Positions 9,021-17,545 of a stretch of 64,000 nucleotides of DNA are shown here, piece by piece. Positions within the stretch are counted from its first letter, which is position 1; each line of letters starts with the position of its first letter. Source of the DNA: Cystobacter fuscus (lineage in GTDB: Bacteria > Myxococcota > Myxococcia > Myxococcales > Myxococcaceae). A model generated the notes under the pieces. That model was not told where the DNA came from. It was given only the letters and a program-made list of their open reading frames with translations, and did not search any database. Made by a program: the position numbers and the translations under genes. The stretch is taken from the NCBI RefSeq assembly GCF_002305875.1, contig NZ_CP022098.1, positions 124,001-188,000 on the forward strand, read 5' to 3'.

Positions 9021-10136
9021 GTGAGCTTCCAGGAATCCTTTTGGAAGGACCCCCTTCCGCTGCCTCGCGGGGTGGAGTTGCTCCGCCAGGACTCGCTCGT
9101 GGTGCCGCAGCGGGGACCAGGCGGCCAGGCGATCTATGACCTCGTGCAGGTGAGACTTCCGCAGGGTGGGGTTCCCGTCCTGATGGCGTATCGAGCGCCC
9201 CTGTTTCCGGTGGATGTTCCGCGCCTGCGCGAGCGCCTCCGAGGACTCGATGAGGAACTGAGGAGACGGGGATCAGCGGGGCGGGGGTTGCCACCGCCCC
9301 GCGTGCCGATGATCGCCACCGATGTGGCCAGCTCGGGTCTCATCGAGGCCTGTGAGCGTGAGGACGTCGCGCTCGTGGATCTGCGTGGCACGCTCGTGCT
9401 CAATTCCGGGAGCGCCTTCATCCGTATCCAGGGACGGGGGCGCTTCCAACGGACTCCGCGGGCTCCGGTGTTCCACGGCAAGGGGAGCCGCCTGATTCGA
9501 GTCCTCTTGAGTGAGCCGGGGCGGACCTGGAGCATTCGTCAAATGGAGGAGTTGACCCAGACGGGCTATGGCTATGCACAAGGAGTCATGACCCTCCTGG
9601 AACGGGACGGCTATCTGGAGCGTGCCTCCAGGAAGTCTGGCTTCCGGGTGAGGGATTCCGCGGGTCTGATCCGTGCATGGCTCGACAGGGGCAAGCGCAC
9701 CGCGGCGGTGGTAGACGCCTTCAACGCTCCCTCCACGACCGCCGACTCGCTCCAGCGGGGACATTCCGCGCTGACCTCCCTGGGCATCAGGTCGGTCTTC
9801 ACCCTGGCCAGCGGACTGCGGCCCGAGGAGCGCTTCGCCTCGGGACTGCCGCATGGCGTCTATTCGAGCGGGCCGGTGGACTCCCTCATCCAGGCGTTTG
9901 GTCTGCGCCGCATGACTCCGCACAACTTCTGGGTGATGCGCCCGGACGTCGCGGCCGACACGCAAGCGGGGGGGGTCTACTTCATGCCTCGCGGGCTGCC
10001 GCATGGCCCCGGAGTGGCACTGCCTCAGCTCATCGTCGACTTCCACTTCAGCGCGGGGCGAGGAAAGGAGCAGGCGGAGGTCTTGCAAGAGCGCTACCTC
10101 AAAGCGCTGCCGCTTCTGCCGGAGAGCCCTGCGTGA
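9021..10136 (+). CDS. type IV TA antitoxin, AbiEi-like transcriptional regulator
   Basis: This is a 371-aa protein. Residues 95-140 have the pattern PMIATDVASSGLIEAC followed by VALVDLRGTLVL, typical of AbiEi-family proteins. A winged-helix DNA-binding domain follows at about 158-212 (SRLIRVLLSEPGRTWSIRQM, then LLERDGYLER). The C-terminal half is a mixed alpha/beta domain. AbiEi proteins neutralise the AbiEii toxin without direct binding and autoregulate the operon. The start is a GTG at 9021, shortly after a perfect inverted repeat. It overlaps the next gene by one base (TGATG), so translation is coupled. GC is visibly lower than in neighbouring genes, consistent with acquisition. The alternative is a stand-alone regulator of the downstream gene. 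Confidence 0.72.
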   Translation: MSFQESFWKDPLPLPRGVELLRQDSLVVPQRGPGGQAIYDLVQVRLPQGGVPVLMAYRAPLFPVDVPRLRERLRGLDEELRRRGSAGRGLPPPRVPMIATDVASSGLIEACEREDVALVDLRGTLVLNSGSAFIRIQGRGRFQRTPRAPVFHGKGSRLIRVLLSEPGRTWSIRQMEELTQTGYGYAQGVMTLLERDGYLERASRKSGFRVRDSAGLIRAWLDRGKRTAAVVDAFNAPSTTADSLQRGHSALTSLGIRSVFTLASGLRPEERFASGLPHGVYSSGPVDSLIQAFGLRRMTPHNFWVMRPDVAADTQAGGVYFMPRGLPHGPGVALPQLIVDFHFSAGRGKEQAEVLQERYLKALPLLPESPA

Positions 10137-10906
10137 TGGAAGAAGTGGAGCAGTTCGAGGCGGTCCTTCGGGAACTTGGGGAGTTGATGATCGATCTGGG
10201 AGATCTCGCCTCCTCGGTCGTGCTGATTGGAGGGCAGGTGCTCGCCCTGGAGTCGAGACGGCGAGGCCATTCTGGAGTCATCGCCGTCGAGATTGAGACA
10301 GGAGAAGAGGTCACCCGAGGGTTCACCTTCGAGCCCGATCTGCTCTTCGATCTGGATGGCACGGAGTTCATGGCGGGCCGGTTGCCGGAGATCCTGAAGG
10401 AACGGGGCTATGAACGCGCTCGGCAGTTCCGCTGGTCCAAGAAGCTGCGTGGTTCGTGGGTACAGCTCGATCTCTTTGCTCCCGAAGAGGTCGAACCGGA
10501 CGATCTTCCCACTGCCATGACGCCTCTTCCGGACGCGCGGCTGGTCCTGCGACGGGCGCAGCCCATCACGTTGAACATCCAGGGCACACCTTTGAGGATC
10601 TCGATTCCGGACGCGGTGGGATTCCTCGCCATGAAGACGCGGGCCAAGCTGCAACTGCGTCCCGAGGGGAACAAGGACAGCTTCGACATCTTCGCCTACG
10701 TCAAGCTGGTGGGCGCCGATGCGGTCCTGGATGCATTGAATCAGGCGACCCCCGAGGGCGGGGAGATCCGCCGCAATCTCCTGGCGCTCTTCTATGACCG
10801 CTCGTCGCCTGGGGTTCAGGATGTCCTGTCCTACGCAGACACCCTGGAGCCCGAGCAGCGGGAGTTGTTGGCTCAGTCCGTCGTCGACCTGTTCGCGGCA
10901 TTTTGA
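10136..10906 (+). CDS. AbiEii-like nucleotidyltransferase toxin candidate
   Basis: The product is 256 aa. It opens with a helix and the strand SVVLIGGQVLAL (about 27-38), the nucleotidyltransferase-type GG motif position. FEPDLLFDLDG (66-75) follows, in which D68 and D72 could be metal ligands. Then comes a helical region with KTRAKLQLRPEGNKDSFDIF, like the conserved K..aR..KD.yDi segment of AbiEii/AbiGii proteins. The canonical GS-x-DxD signature is not obvious, so either the catalytic motif is divergent or activity is altered. The start overlaps the AbiEi-like stop by one base. The role suggested by context is a growth-inhibiting toxin, possibly anti-phage. No other toxin candidate is adjacent. 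Confidence 0.65.
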   Translation: MEEVEQFEAVLRELGELMIDLGDLASSVVLIGGQVLALESRRRGHSGVIAVEIETGEEVTRGFTFEPDLLFDLDGTEFMAGRLPEILKERGYERARQFRWSKKLRGSWVQLDLFAPEEVEPDDLPTAMTPLPDARLVLRRAQPITLNIQGTPLRISIPDAVGFLAMKTRAKLQLRPEGNKDSFDIFAYVKLVGADAVLDALNQATPEGGEIRRNLLALFYDRSSPGVQDVLSYADTLEPEQRELLAQSVVDLFAAF

Positions 10907-10939
10907 GGCGTCCGACCCGGGGAGCGGTTCGTCCAGTCG

Positions 10940-11503
10940 TTACCGCCTGCTCGATACATCCGCTTGAAGCGCTGAAGTAATGAGCGCGCGTGCCGACTCG
11001 AGAACGGCGAGCGCGCTCGCGTCGTCCGGCAGTGCTCGAGCCAGTGCCACGGCCCCAAGCGCGGCCGCGAGGACACCAGGCGCTTTGTCGTGGCTCCCGA
11101 GCTTCTCGCCGAGCGCGCGGACGACTTCCGCGAGTCCAGCCTCGAACGCCTGCCGAACCTTCTCGTCGCTGCGCCCCACCTCGGACGTGATCGCGGGAAG
11201 CGCGCAGCCCAACGCGGGGTTGCGTACATGCGCGAGACTGAGGTAGCGCGCGAGCACCTCGTCCAACGTCGCGTTCGCCGAGAGAAAGCGCCGTGCACTC
11301 GCCCCCAGCTCCTCGCGGAGAACGGTGCAAAGGAAGTCCTGCTTCGACTCGAAGTGGGTGTACAGCGCGGCACCGCTGAGCCCGACGCGGCGGGCAATGC
11401 CGTCGACACCAGCCCCTTGTACCCCTCGTTCCTTCACGTGGCGGCCGCCCTCGGCGATGAGGCGCTGCCTGACCTCTCCAGCGTGTTCTTTCGAATACCT
11501 CAC
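10940..11503 (-). CDS. TetR-family transcriptional regulator
   Basis: This 187-aa protein has an N-terminal TetR helix-turn-helix at about 8-55 (GVDGIARRVGLSGAALYTHF followed by ESKQDF) and a helical ligand-binding C-terminal domain. It is transcribed away from the enoyl-CoA hydratase gene. The 96-bp gap holds an inverted repeat at 11538-11562, so it most likely represses that operon and itself. The ligand is unknown. The C-terminal region (NPALGCALPAITSEVGRSDEKVR) resembles regulators of the AcrR/NemR type that respond to small electrophilic or hydrophobic compounds. Confidence 0.88.
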   Translation of the reverse strand: MRYSKEHAGEVRQRLIAEGGRHVKERGVQGAGVDGIARRVGLSGAALYTHFESKQDFLCTVLREELGASARRFLSANATLDEVLARYLSLAHVRNPALGCALPAITSEVGRSDEKVRQAFEAGLAEVVRALGEKLGSHDKAPGVLAAALGAVALARALPDDASALAVLESARALITSALQADVSSRR

Positions 11504-11537
11504 GCGGCCAGCTTGACATCGAGCCCGGCGATTGGCA

Positions 11538-11562
11538 AACGACCTTTAACTTAACGGTCGTT
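11538..11562. promoter_or_regulatory. TetR-type operator
   Basis: Two 7-bp arms, AACGACC (11538-11544) and GGTCGTT (11556-11562), flank an AT-rich 11-bp spacer between divergent start codons. Size, symmetry and position are typical of the box bound by a TetR dimer or pair of dimers. It would cover the promoters of both the regulator and the hydratase operon. Confidence 0.7.
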
Positions 11563-11599
11563 CACCCATTGGCCCACCCACACACGCTGGAGGCTCGTC

Positions 11600-12379
11600 A
11601 TGTCCACGCTCGTCACTGAAGAGACGGATGGATTTGTCCGGAAGATCGGCTTGAACCGCCCCGACAAGCGCAATGCGATGAACATCGCGCTCATCGAGCA
11701 GCTGTCCGCCGCGTTCGCGCGCGCCGAGGCCGACGAAGCGATTCGAGTGATGCTGCTGTTCGCGCACGGGTCGATGTTCACCGCGGGCCTGGACCTCATG
11801 GACGTCTTTCCGCGTCTCGGCGAAGCGGATTCGCTGTTCCGCTCGGCGGGGCTCGACCCCTGGGGAACCCACGGGCCGGTGCGTACCAAGCCGCTCATCG
11901 TCGCGGTGCATGGCAAGTGCCTCACGCTCGGGATCGAGCTGATGCTCGCCGGCGACATCACGATCGCCTCGGAAGACGCCACGTTCGAGCAGATTGAAAT
12001 CGACCGCGGCATCTTCCCGTTCGGCGGAGGCACGGCGCGCTGGGTCCAGACGACGGGCTGGGGAAACGCGATGCAATACCTCCTCACCGGTGATGCGCTG
12101 GATGCACGCGAGGCGCATCGCCTGGGCCTCGTTCAGCGTGTCGTGGCGCGCGACGCGCTCATGGACACGGCGATGGGCATTGCCGCCCGCGTTGCGTCGA
12201 AGGCTCCTCTCGCCATCAAGGCAACGCTCGAGAGCGCACGGACCGCGGTGCTCGACGGGGAGCGCGCCGCCGCCGCGAAGTTGCTGCCCGCCATCATGCA
12301 ACTCGCCGCGACCCAGGATGCGCAGGAGGCCATCATGGCCTTCATGGAGCGACGCCCGGCGACCTTCCACGGTCGTTGA
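11600..12379 (+). CDS. enoyl-CoA hydratase/isomerase (crotonase family)
   Basis: The 259-aa crotonase has the N-terminal NRPDKRNAMN signature, the first oxyanion-hole region (FTAGLDL) and the second one (HGKCLTLGIELMLAGD). Its catalytic region IDRGIFPFGGG follows. The usual GGG of the second oxyanion motif is altered to TLG, but the Glu of IELM is kept. It would act on a CoA thioester, either hydrating a 2-enoyl-CoA or isomerising a double bond. It is the first gene of a three-gene operon behind a TetR box, so expression is probably induced by a substrate-like ligand. The physiological substrate cannot be read from the sequence. Confidence 0.85.
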   Translation: MSTLVTEETDGFVRKIGLNRPDKRNAMNIALIEQLSAAFARAEADEAIRVMLLFAHGSMFTAGLDLMDVFPRLGEADSLFRSAGLDPWGTHGPVRTKPLIVAVHGKCLTLGIELMLAGDITIASEDATFEQIEIDRGIFPFGGGTARWVQTTGWGNAMQYLLTGDALDAREAHRLGLVQRVVARDALMDTAMGIAARVASKAPLAIKATLESARTAVLDGERAAAAKLLPAIMQLAATQDAQEAIMAFMERRPATFHGR

Positions 12380-12432
12380 CCGTTCCCCGTGACGCCGAGC
12401 GCGCCCGGCACCCGAGAAAAAAGAGGACACTC

Positions 12433-12927
12433 ATGACTGTCATCACGGTCACCACCCCGGTAGGGCGCCTGTCCCAGGCGCAACGCCGGGTGCTTGCCGA
12501 GACACTGACGGATGCGGTGCTCGAACCGGAAGTCGGTCAGCTGGCTCCTGCTGCCCGCGTTGGCTTCCAGGTCCATTTCATCGAGCGGAGCCTCGACAAC
12601 ATCGCCATCGGCGGCAAGCTGCTCGCGGACTACTCGCCCGCGCCGGACGTCATGACGGTTGGCATCGTGGTGATGAACGCGGCCTGGCCGCCTGACGTGC
12701 GACGGCAGGTGATCGAGAACGTCCTGCGGTGTCTCGCCGACGCGTGCGGAATGCCGTCTCCTTCGCCGGCCTGGTGGGTTCAGTTCCAGGTCATCGACGA
12801 AGGGAGCTGGGGCTCTCGCGGGCGTGCGATGTCCATCCTCGACCTGCTCGAGACGGGCGTGTTCTCCCCCGAGCGGGCCGCGGAAATCCGGGCGGTGCTC
12901 GCACGAGCAGGAGTCCCCCGGCGATGA
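12433..12927 (+). CDS. tautomerase-superfamily-like protein
   Basis: This is a 164-aa protein with two beta-alpha-beta units resembling fused 4-oxalocrotonate tautomerase/MIF folds. It opens MTVITVTTPVG, then LSQAQRRVLAETLTDAV, and has a second unit from about VMTVGIVVMNAAWPPDVRRQ. The catalytic N-terminal proline of the superfamily is not present after the initiator Met (Thr instead), so tautomerase chemistry is doubtful. The start is set by an AAGAGGA site 6 nt upstream of ATG 12433. The stop overlaps the next start by 4 nt (ATGA). It is probably co-regulated with the upstream hydratase by the TetR repressor. Confidence 0.65.
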   Translation: MTVITVTTPVGRLSQAQRRVLAETLTDAVLEPEVGQLAPAARVGFQVHFIERSLDNIAIGGKLLADYSPAPDVMTVGIVVMNAAWPPDVRRQVIENVLRCLADACGMPSPSPAWWVQFQVIDEGSWGSRGRAMSILDLLETGVFSPERAAEIRAVLARAGVPRR

Positions 12928-13472
12928 GGACGCTGCCCCGTGGCGAACGGACGACGCTCCTCGCATCGGACGGCTATTCGCTGACCGCTACACGATTTGG
13001 AGCGGGTTCTCCGCTCCGTGGCCACATCGTCGTGGCCGGCGCGACCGGTGTTCCGCAGACGTTCTACGCACGCTTCGCCGGGTACGTGGCGAGCCGTGGT
13101 TTCACCACGCTCACGTTCGACTATCGCGGCATCGGGCAGTCGAAGCCCGCGTCTCTCGACGACCCGGCCGTACCGGAGCTGCGAGAGCTGTGCATGCGCG
13201 TGCGTGCTCCGATCGCCGCGGCGAACGCCCTGGATGACGCCTGGGCGCCGCCGCGCTCGCGCGACGCGTTTCTCCTCAACGCCTATCGAAACACCCACGT
13301 CGACCGCATCGACATCGATCCGCACGACCTTGGACCGATCGGGCACATGGGCTACTTCCGGCGAAACGCGAGCCCACTGTGGGATCGCGTGCTCGACTGG
13401 TTCGCGGAGCGCCACATGGAAGGGTCATGGGATGCCCGACCCGTTCGCGGTGTACCAAGGCATCCGACCTGA
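12924..13472 (+). CDS. internally deleted alpha/beta hydrolase (probable decayed gene)
   Basis: The 182-aa product begins like a full alpha/beta hydrolase (HIVVAGATGVPQTFYARFAGY, then TFDYRGIGQSKPASL). It then jumps directly to the C-terminal part of the fold (VRAPIAAANALDDAWAPPRSRDAF, and IGHMGYFRRNASPLWDRVLDW). The central segment with the GxSxG nucleophile elbow, roughly 100 residues in relatives, is absent while the frame is kept. The acid (DD) and histidine (GHMGYF) regions remain. The enzyme should be inactive unless it has another role. Its ATG overlaps the upstream stop (ATGA), so it is still translated as part of the operon. Confidence 0.7.
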   Translation: MRTLPRGERTTLLASDGYSLTATRFGAGSPLRGHIVVAGATGVPQTFYARFAGYVASRGFTTLTFDYRGIGQSKPASLDDPAVPELRELCMRVRAPIAAANALDDAWAPPRSRDAFLLNAYRNTHVDRIDIDPHDLGPIGHMGYFRRNASPLWDRVLDWFAERHMEGSWDARPVRGVPRHPT

Positions 13473-13544
13473 CGAAGCGGGGCTTGCGAGCCGCCGCTCC
13501 GAGGACGAGAGTGCGAGCCCTCCTCTTGCCGTTGGAGTCTCGCC

Positions 13545-14963
13545 GTGCCCGCCGCCCTGCCGCTCTCCGCCGCCCTGCTCTGTCTTCTCTCCGCGCCGCC
13601 CAAGGCCCCCGCCAAGGCGGCCCCCGCGCCTTCGGGCCCCTCCCCCCAGGTGGCCGAGCAGCTCATCGGCGCGGCGCTCACCGACGGCCATGCCTACGCG
13701 CGCCTCGCCGAGCTCACCGACGACATCGGCCAGCGGCTCTCCGGCTCGGAGGGCGCGGACGCCGCGGTGCGTTGGGCCAAACGTGGCTTCGAGGCGGACG
13801 GAGTGAAGGTCTGGCTCGAGCCCGTGAAGGTTCCCCACTGGGTGCGCGGCGAGGGCTCCGCGCGCGTGCTCGCCTCGGACACCCGGCGCGAGCAGAAGCT
13901 CGCCGTGCTGGCGCTGGGCGGCAGCGTGGCCACTCCCCCCGAGGGCCTCACCGCCGAAGTCATCGAGGTGCGCTCGCTCGAGGAGGTGGCCGCGCTCGGG
14001 GACAAGGTGAAGGGAAAGGTGGTCTTCTTCAACCACTCCATGGCGGAGACGAAGGACTATGGCCCCGCGGCCGGACTGCGCACCCGGGGCGCGTCGGTGG
14101 CGGCGAAGGCGGGGGCGGTGGGCATGCTCATCCGCTCGCTGGCCACCGCGTCGCTGCGCACGCCGCACACGGGCGCCCTGCGCTACGACGAGGGCGTGCC
14201 GGCCATTCCCGCCGCGGCGGTGTCGGTGGAGGACGGGGAGCTCCTGCACCGCCTGCTGGCCTCGGGCCCGGTGAAGGTGGAGCTGAAGCTGTCGTGCCAG
14301 ACGCTGCCGGACGCGGACTCCTTCAACGTGGTGGCCGAGGTGAAGGGCCGCGAGAAGCCGCGCGAGGTGGTGCTGCTCGGCGCGCACCTGGACTCGTGGG
14401 ACGTGGGCACGGGCGCGCACGATGACGGGGCCGGCGTGACGATGGTGATGGAGACGGCGCGGCTGCTCGCCCGGCTCAAGCCCGCGCCCCGGCGCACGGT
14501 GCGCGTGGTGCTCTTCATGAACGAGGAGAACGGGCTGCGCGGCGGCCGGGCCTATGCCGAGGCGCACGCGGCGGAGCTGGGCGAGCACGTGGCCGCGCTG
14601 GAGATGGACTCGGGGGGCGGCAGGCCCCTGGGCGTGGTGTTGCGCGCGGGCCCCGGTGGCGACGCGCTGGTGAAGCCCTGGCTGCGTCCGCTCGAGGCGC
14701 TGGGCGCGGGCGTGCTCCTGCCGGGCGAGGCGAGTGGCGCGGACATCTCGCCCCTGCTGCCGGCGCGGGTGCCCTTCGTGGGGGTGCGGGTGGACGCCAG
14801 CCGCTACTTCGACGTGCACCACTCGGAGGCGGACACGCTGGACAAGGTGGACCCGAAGGACCTCGCGCGGAGCACGGCGGCGCTCGCGTGGGTGAGCTAC
14901 GTGCTGGCCGAGGTGCCCGGCGTGCTGCCCCGTCCCGAAGCCCCCGCGGCCCCCCTCCCATGA
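13545..14963 (+). CDS. M28-family zinc metallopeptidase with PA domain
   Basis: This is a 472-aa exported protein. A short signal sequence (LPLSAALLCLLSAP) and an Ala/Pro linker lead into an M28 catalytic fold split by a PA-type insert (about 110-250). Zinc ligands are visible: the His and Asp of GAHLDSWDVGTGAHDDGAG, the Glu pair of MNEENG, and the late His in DVHHSEADT. The layout matches carboxypeptidase Q/plasma glutamate carboxypeptidase-like enzymes, which remove residues from small peptides. It would act in the periplasm or outside the cell and fits a predatory lifestyle. The start is GTG 13545. It overlaps the next gene by 4 nt. Confidence 0.9.
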   Translation: MPAALPLSAALLCLLSAPPKAPAKAAPAPSGPSPQVAEQLIGAALTDGHAYARLAELTDDIGQRLSGSEGADAAVRWAKRGFEADGVKVWLEPVKVPHWVRGEGSARVLASDTRREQKLAVLALGGSVATPPEGLTAEVIEVRSLEEVAALGDKVKGKVVFFNHSMAETKDYGPAAGLRTRGASVAAKAGAVGMLIRSLATASLRTPHTGALRYDEGVPAIPAAAVSVEDGELLHRLLASGPVKVELKLSCQTLPDADSFNVVAEVKGREKPREVVLLGAHLDSWDVGTGAHDDGAGVTMVMETARLLARLKPAPRRTVRVVLFMNEENGLRGGRAYAEAHAAELGEHVAALEMDSGGGRPLGVVLRAGPGGDALVKPWLRPLEALGAGVLLPGEASGADISPLLPARVPFVGVRVDASRYFDVHHSEADTLDKVDPKDLARSTAALAWVSYVLAEVPGVLPRPEAPAAPLP

Positions 14964-15334
14964 GCGATCATCCCGAGGCCGAGAATCAGCGGGGCTCGCG
15001 CCGGGGCCGGATCCACCCGGAGCGGCGCGAGCAGGTGCTGGAGGCGCTCGACGAGGTGCGTGCGCGGGCCCAGTCCGCCTGGCCCGAGGAGAAGAGTCCG
15101 CAGCTCTCGCAGGGCTGGGTGGATCGGCGCCGGCTGCTGTTGTTGGACCTGGTGCTGGGCGTGGGCGAGGAGCTGATGCGGGGCGACACGCTGGGCGCGC
15201 GCGAGCTGGCCGAGCGGCTGCATCCGGTGCTGGTGGCGGCGCAGGAGCTGGCGCCGGGCTATTCGCTGGGCAAGGCGGCGGACCTGGTGCTGGCGGCGCT
15301 GGAGGAGGGCGAGCCGGGACTGGAGGTGGATTGA
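14960..15334 (+). CDS. small conserved hypothetical protein
   Basis: This is a 124-aa, highly charged, helical protein without signal peptide, membrane span or recognisable catalytic motif. It starts at an ATG overlapping the peptidase stop by 4 nt, so it is translationally coupled to it. The sequence (HPERREQVLEALDEVRARAQ, then DLVLGVGEELMRGDTLGARELAERL) suggests a helical bundle. I do not recognise the family. It lies 45 bp before epsA, but that gene has its own strong ribosome binding site. Confidence 0.7.
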   Translation: MSDHPEAENQRGSRRGRIHPERREQVLEALDEVRARAQSAWPEEKSPQLSQGWVDRRRLLLLDLVLGVGEELMRGDTLGARELAERLHPVLVAAQELAPGYSLGKAADLVLAALEEGEPGLEVD

Positions 15335-15379
15335 AGTCCGCCCCGAGTTCACTATCCTCCCCGCTCCTGAGGAGGAAGC

Positions 15380-16141
15380 ATGGCGAGACAGGAGGGTCGT
15401 CGGGCCGCGCGGGCGCGGGACTTCATGGCGCTGATGGATGGGCTGCGCATCATCGAGGACGAGGCGGCGGAACAGGCGTTGCTCGAGGAGCTCACGCGCG
15501 TCGACCGTCCCCTCATCCTCTCCTTCGTCAACGCGCACGCGGTGAACCTGGGGTGGGAGCAGCCGGGCATGTTGGACGGGCTGCTGCGCTCGGACGTGCT
15601 GCTGCGCGATGGCATCGGGGTGAAGCTGGGCCTGCGGGCCTTCCACCGGCGCTACGGGCTGAACATGAATGGCACGGACTTCATCCCGCGCCTCGCCCGG
15701 GCGTACGCGGGGCGGAGCGTGGCGCTGTTCGGCACGCGCTCGCCGTGGTTGGACAACGCGCGGCGCACGCTGGAGGGCTGGGGCCTGAAGGTGGTGGCCT
15801 GTCACGAGGGGTTTGATCCGCCGGAGACCTACTTGCGGCTCGCCGCCGAGTCCAAGCCGGACCTCATCCTCATGGCCATGGGCATGCCCAAGCAGGAGGA
15901 GATCTCCGTGAAGCTGCGCGAGGCCCTGTCGCACCCGGTGCTCATCGTCAACGGGGGCGCGGTGCTGGACTACATCGGGGGCAAGGTGCCGCGGGCGCCG
16001 CTCGTGATGCGTCAGACGGGCATGGAGTGGCTCTTCCGTCTGGCAGTGGAACCCCGGCGGTTGTTCCGCCGTTACGTGGTGGGCATTCCCGTCTATTTCA
16101 CCCACGTGGCCGAGGTTCGCCTGTCATCGCTCCGGAAGTGA
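15380..16141 (+). CDS. epsA: WecG/TagA/CpsF-family glycosyltransferase, EpsA-like
   Basis: This is a 253-aa GT26 enzyme. Family signatures are clear: FVNAHAVNLG, RDGIGVKLG, NGTDFIPRLA, the nucleotide-binding GMPKQEEISVK, and the C-terminal GGAVLDYIGGKVPRAP and GMEWLFRLAVEPRRL blocks. It should add a HexNAc-type sugar to the undecaprenyl-linked EPS intermediate at the inner face of the cytoplasmic membrane. A GAGGAGGAAG site precedes the ATG. The gene is on the opposite strand from the rest of the eps locus and is separated from epsB by three plus-strand genes. The epsA name rests on locus context and on M. xanthus EpsA being a transferase of this family. Confidence 0.85.
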   Translation: MARQEGRRAARARDFMALMDGLRIIEDEAAEQALLEELTRVDRPLILSFVNAHAVNLGWEQPGMLDGLLRSDVLLRDGIGVKLGLRAFHRRYGLNMNGTDFIPRLARAYAGRSVALFGTRSPWLDNARRTLEGWGLKVVACHEGFDPPETYLRLAAESKPDLILMAMGMPKQEEISVKLREALSHPVLIVNGGAVLDYIGGKVPRAPLVMRQTGMEWLFRLAVEPRRLFRRYVVGIPVYFTHVAEVRLSSLRK

Positions 16142-16309
16142 TGAGCCAGACACCGGGGGGAGACCCGCGCGCGAGGTGGGAGTCTTTGACAGACACGGGA
16201 AGGACCCGGGGCGGGACAGCGTGGCGCGGCGGACGGAAGGGATGAACGGGAGGGCGAGCCCGGGCGCGTTGTGAGGGATTGGGAAGTCTGCGTTGTTGGA
16301 ACGCTTCCC

Positions 16310-17485
16310 ATGCCCTCCTCCACCGACACCGCTCGTCAGGCATTCCTGTCCCACCAGGTGTTCCTGCGCACCCGGTCCTTCAAGGCCCTGGATGGATTGA
16401 GAGCACTGGCCATCCTCGCCGTGGTCTTCTACCACGTGTCCGAATGGCGAGAGGGTTTCGTGGGCCGCTTCTATTTGAGCGTCTCGCTCTTCTTCGCCAT
16501 CAGCGGCTTCCTCATCACCACGCTGCTGCTGCGCGAGCGCGACGCCACCGGAGGCATCGCGCTCACGAGGTTCTACGCCCGGCGCTCGCTGCGCATCTTT
16601 CCGCTCTATTACGCCGTGTGCACGCTCTACATCGTGCTCGTGGCCGGACTCGAGCAGGACGTGCGGGTGCGCGCCATGTTCTTCGACAACGTGCGCTACT
16701 ACCTCACGTACACGTCGAACTGGTTCATCCCGCTGGGCGAGGGCCGCATCATCTTCTACTTCGCCTGGAGCATGGCCACCGAGGAGCAGTTCTACCTGCT
16801 GTGGCCGTGCGTGGTGCGCCACTTCAAGCGCCGCGGCGGCCCGGTGGTCTTCATGTCGGGCCTGCTCCTGGTGGGGTTGTTCGCCGACTGGGGCGTGCGC
16901 TCCGGCGTGCTCGACACCCGCTCGCTGTGGGTGCGCATGCTCGACAGCATCTCCATCTCCATCTGCATGGGGTGTCTGGCGGCGTACCTGACGCACTTCC
17001 CGCGCTCCTTCGAGTGGACGTGGAAGGTGCTCGGCCAGTGGTGGAGCGTCCCGGTGCTCGTCGTGCTGGCGGCCGTCGCCGTGCGCTACCGGGAGACGCC
17101 GCTGCTGGTGTCCTCGCTGCTGTTCACCGCCCTGGTGGTGTCCATGTGCATCCGGCCCCGCCACGTGCTGGCGCCACTCGTGGAGCACCCGGCCCTGCGC
17201 TACGTGGGCTCCATCACCTACGGCGTCTATTTGATGCACATGCTCTCGCTCCACCTCGTGCGCCGTCTGGTGCCGCACGACCTGGTGCCGTTCCCGCTGG
17301 TGCTGCACTACGTGCTGACGCTGGCCGTGAGCATCGGCCTGGCCACGTTGAGCTACCGCTATTTCGAGACGCCTTTTTTGAGGCTCAAGAATCGCTTCGA
17401 CTGGCGCGGCGAGGCGTCCCCTTGTCCGGCGGCTCGGGCCCCGGTGGCGCCATCCGGGGTGGGTGCTCCGGTGAGCCCGGGGTAG
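16310..17485 (+). CDS. membrane acyltransferase 3 family protein (OafA/YrhL-like)
   Basis: The product is about 391 aa with around ten transmembrane helices. It begins with the family signature FKALDGLRALAILAVVFYHV, in which the His is the conserved catalytic candidate. It continues with FFAISGFLITTLL, FYARRSLRIFPLYY and a WSMATEEQFYLLWP block. These proteins transfer acetyl or other short acyl groups to extracytoplasmic sugars. Lying just after epsA, it may O-acylate the EPS. ATG 16310 is preferred because the conserved domain begins about 20 residues later; an in-frame GTG at 16271 is possible. Neither has a strong ribosome binding site. Confidence 0.85.
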   Translation: MPSSTDTARQAFLSHQVFLRTRSFKALDGLRALAILAVVFYHVSEWREGFVGRFYLSVSLFFAISGFLITTLLLRERDATGGIALTRFYARRSLRIFPLYYAVCTLYIVLVAGLEQDVRVRAMFFDNVRYYLTYTSNWFIPLGEGRIIFYFAWSMATEEQFYLLWPCVVRHFKRRGGPVVFMSGLLLVGLFADWGVRSGVLDTRSLWVRMLDSISISICMGCLAAYLTHFPRSFEWTWKVLGQWWSVPVLVVLAAVAVRYRETPLLVSSLLFTALVVSMCIRPRHVLAPLVEHPALRYVGSITYGVYLMHMLSLHLVRRLVPHDLVPFPLVLHYVLTLAVSIGLATLSYRYFETPFLRLKNRFDWRGEASPCPAARAPVAPSGVGAPVSPG

Positions 17486-17545
17486 GCGAGTTGGGGTAGG
17501 TTGCTCGCCGGGGGGGACATGGGTCCCTCGACGAGGAGCTCCATC

